From a virus, in IMG/VR virus record IMGVR_UViG_3300012012_001320, positions 1-22,121 of that record: DNA of 22,121 bases; one strand, 5' to 3'. The notes beneath the pieces were generated by a model. It searched no databases and was not told the origin of the DNA. It worked only from the letters and a program-made list of their open reading frames with translations. The position numbers were made by a program, and so were the translations under genes. Below, piece by piece: positions 21,290-22,121 of this stretch. Numbering within the stretch: the first letter of the stretch is position 1; each line of letters starts with the position of its first letter.

Positions 21290-21444
21290 TCCGACTCGAT
21301 CAGCGCGCGCCGCCGGTGACGCCGGCCGACAGCCTGCAACGCGATGCCCAGGCCGCGATCGACGCCCTGCGCAGGTGGGCCGGCATCCTGCCCGATCCCG
21401 ACACTGGCGAGCGGGTGCCGCCGCGCCAGCGCGTGCCTGCGTGA
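21286..21444 (+). CDS. Hypothetical small protein, 52 aa
   Basis: A 52-residue reading frame coupled at both ends: its ATG overlaps the previous stop and its stop overlaps the endolysin GTG. It has a short helix (PADSLQRDAQAAIDALRRWA) followed by a proline-rich charged tail (LPDPDTGERVPPRQRVPA). No membrane segment or lipobox is seen, so it is not an obvious spanin. It may be an endolysin-associated or structural protein. The coding call rests on coupling and codon use. Confidence 0.55.
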   Translation: MIRLDQRAPPVTPADSLQRDAQAAIDALRRWAGILPDPDTGERVPPRQRVPA

Positions 21445-21848
21445 GCTACGCATTTGGCCAGACCTCGAAGGCGCGCCTGTCGACCTGCCACCCGCTGCTG
21501 GCGACCCTCTTCGAGCGGGTGATCCGCCGGCCCGATCTGCCGCATGATCTGACGATCCTGTGCGGCCACCGCGGACAGGCGGAGCAAGAAAAGGCCTACA
21601 AGGCCGGGGCGTCGAGGCTCCGCTGGCCCAACTCGAAGCACAACCAGACCCCCTCGATGGCGGTGGACGTGGCCCCGATTGTCGGCGGCGCCGTCTCCTG
21701 GGATTGGGCGGCCTACCACAAGATCGCGCCGATCATCCGGGCAGAGTGGGCAGCGATGCAGGCTGAGGGCCTGACGGGCGCGATGCGGTTGGAGTGGGGC
21801 GGCGACTTCGCGAAGCTGAAAGACGGCCCGCACTGGCAACTCGCATGA
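21441..21848 (+). CDS. Endolysin, M15-type peptidase
   Basis: A 135-aa endolysin of the peptidase M15 (VanY/L-alanyl-D-glutamate peptidase) type, which cleaves peptide cross-bridges of peptidoglycan. The zinc site pattern is present: SKH (H67) ... AVD (D76), and a C-terminal LEWGGDF ... DGPHWQL with H131. E118 or D122 is the likely catalytic acid. An early GHRGQAEQEKAYKAGASR helix matches the family. It is a single-domain enzyme with no wall-binding or signal segment, so it relies on a holin. The GTG at 21441 overlaps the upstream stop. The residue spacing SxHx(8)D is typical for such phage enzymes. Confidence 0.88.
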   Translation: MSYAFGQTSKARLSTCHPLLATLFERVIRRPDLPHDLTILCGHRGQAEQEKAYKAGASRLRWPNSKHNQTPSMAVDVAPIVGGAVSWDWAAYHKIAPIIRAEWAAMQAEGLTGAMRLEWGGDFAKLKDGPHWQLA

Positions 21849-21850
21849 GA

Positions 21851-22063
21851 TCAGCCCCGGGCGATGCGCACGAGGGCCGCGGCCCCGATCAGGGGCAGTC
21901 GCACCACCCACGGGGCCTGCATGATGGCCAGGAGCAGGTTGGCCTCGACGCTGATCAGGGCGGCGCGGCGGCCGTCGGCGGACCCGGAGCCGGCGGCGCG
22001 CTCGATCTCGGCGGCGTGCTCTCTGGTGATCAGCAGTGCGTGGGTCAGGTCTGGCCATCGCAT
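21851..22063 (-). CDS. Small leftward gene, hydrophobic C-terminus, 70 aa
   Basis: Read leftward from ATG 22063. Third codon positions are almost all G or C, as in the real genes, and the other frames here lack this. The N-terminal half is charged (LTHALLITREHAAEIERAAG). The C-terminal half is hydrophobic (VEANLLLAIMQAPWVVRLPL, then IGAAALVRI) and may be membrane-associated. There is no clear ribosome binding site; a longer TTG start at 22111 is possible. It ends 2 nt from the endolysin stop, tail to tail, with no obvious terminator between. It is not recognised; a lysis or membrane role is only a guess. Confidence 0.5.
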   Translation of the reverse strand: MRWPDLTHALLITREHAAEIERAAGSGSADGRRAALISVEANLLLAIMQAPWVVRLPLIGAAALVRIARG

Positions 22064-22092
22064 GGCTAAACAATAACACAGAGGCGGCACAG

Positions 22093-22121
22093 ATGGGACT
22101 AAAAGAGACAAACGGCGGGCT
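22093..22121 (+). CDS. Possible start of a rightward gene, truncated by window end
   Basis: GAGG at 22081-22084 lies 8 nt before an ATG at 22093. The frame stays open for the nine codons visible (MGLKETNGG). It would be divergent from the leftward gene, across a short AT-richer gap. Too little is visible to identify it. Confidence 0.3.

Noticed and set aside
21849-21870. Bidirectional terminator between the endolysin and the leftward gene
   Set aside because: No convincing GC stem with flanking T run was found at the junction.

Overview
This window is the packaging, head, tail and lysis region of a GC-rich (roughly 70% G+C by eye) tailed double-stranded DNA phage or prophage. I see no integrase, tRNA, rRNA, CRISPR array, insertion sequence or bacterial housekeeping gene. 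The gene set is an HK97-like head, a non-contractile tail with a tube and no sheath gene, and a tape measure of about 816 residues. This points to a siphovirus-type Caudoviricete. The host cannot be named. The small single-domain M15-type endolysin with no visible wall-binding domain fits a Gram-negative host better than a Gram-positive one, but that is weak inference.

Layout, left to right. Positions 1-328 are a repeat-rich, probably non-coding leader with two families of short direct repeats. Next come an unknown protein (329-817), a 59-residue ribbon-helix-helix protein behind a perfect palindrome (863-1042), and a small unknown protein (1039-1329). The packaging module follows: a small terminase-like HTH protein (1333-1767), an XRE-type HTH protein (1764-1970) and the large terminase (1967-4291). 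The large terminase is split at its Walker A loop by a 293-residue intein (2141-3019). A portal fused to a MuF-type minor head domain follows (4288-6879), then an S78-type prohead protease (6933-7823), the major capsid protein (7826-9391), two unknown head-region proteins, and connector/completion proteins (10279-11884). The tail module holds a DUF2341-like protein (11881-12633), the tail tube (12636-13598), a tail assembly chaperone with a predicted -1 frameshift extension (13606-14276), the tape measure (14280-16730), two tail-tip candidates, a small unknown protein and an Ig-like fibre candidate (19492-20847). Lysis genes end the rightward run: a TM/coiled-coil protein (21032-21289) and an M15 peptidase (21441-21848). 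A small leftward gene (21851-22063) meets them tail to tail.

Nearly all rightward genes overlap the next by 1-4 bases (GTGA, ATGA or TGATG junctions). This suggests one long, translationally coupled late operon. The largest break inside it is 53 bases between portal and protease.

The most unusual content is in the terminase. The intein has its splicing blocks at both ends, but the place where a homing endonuclease domain would normally sit in frame holds a complete HNH endonuclease gene on the opposite strand (2909 to 2358), with its own AGGAGG ribosome binding site. The intein reading frame runs straight through the antisense of that gene. A second strong signal is a textbook -1 frameshift cassette in the tail chaperone gene: CCCTTTC, a 5-nt spacer and a 7-bp stem.
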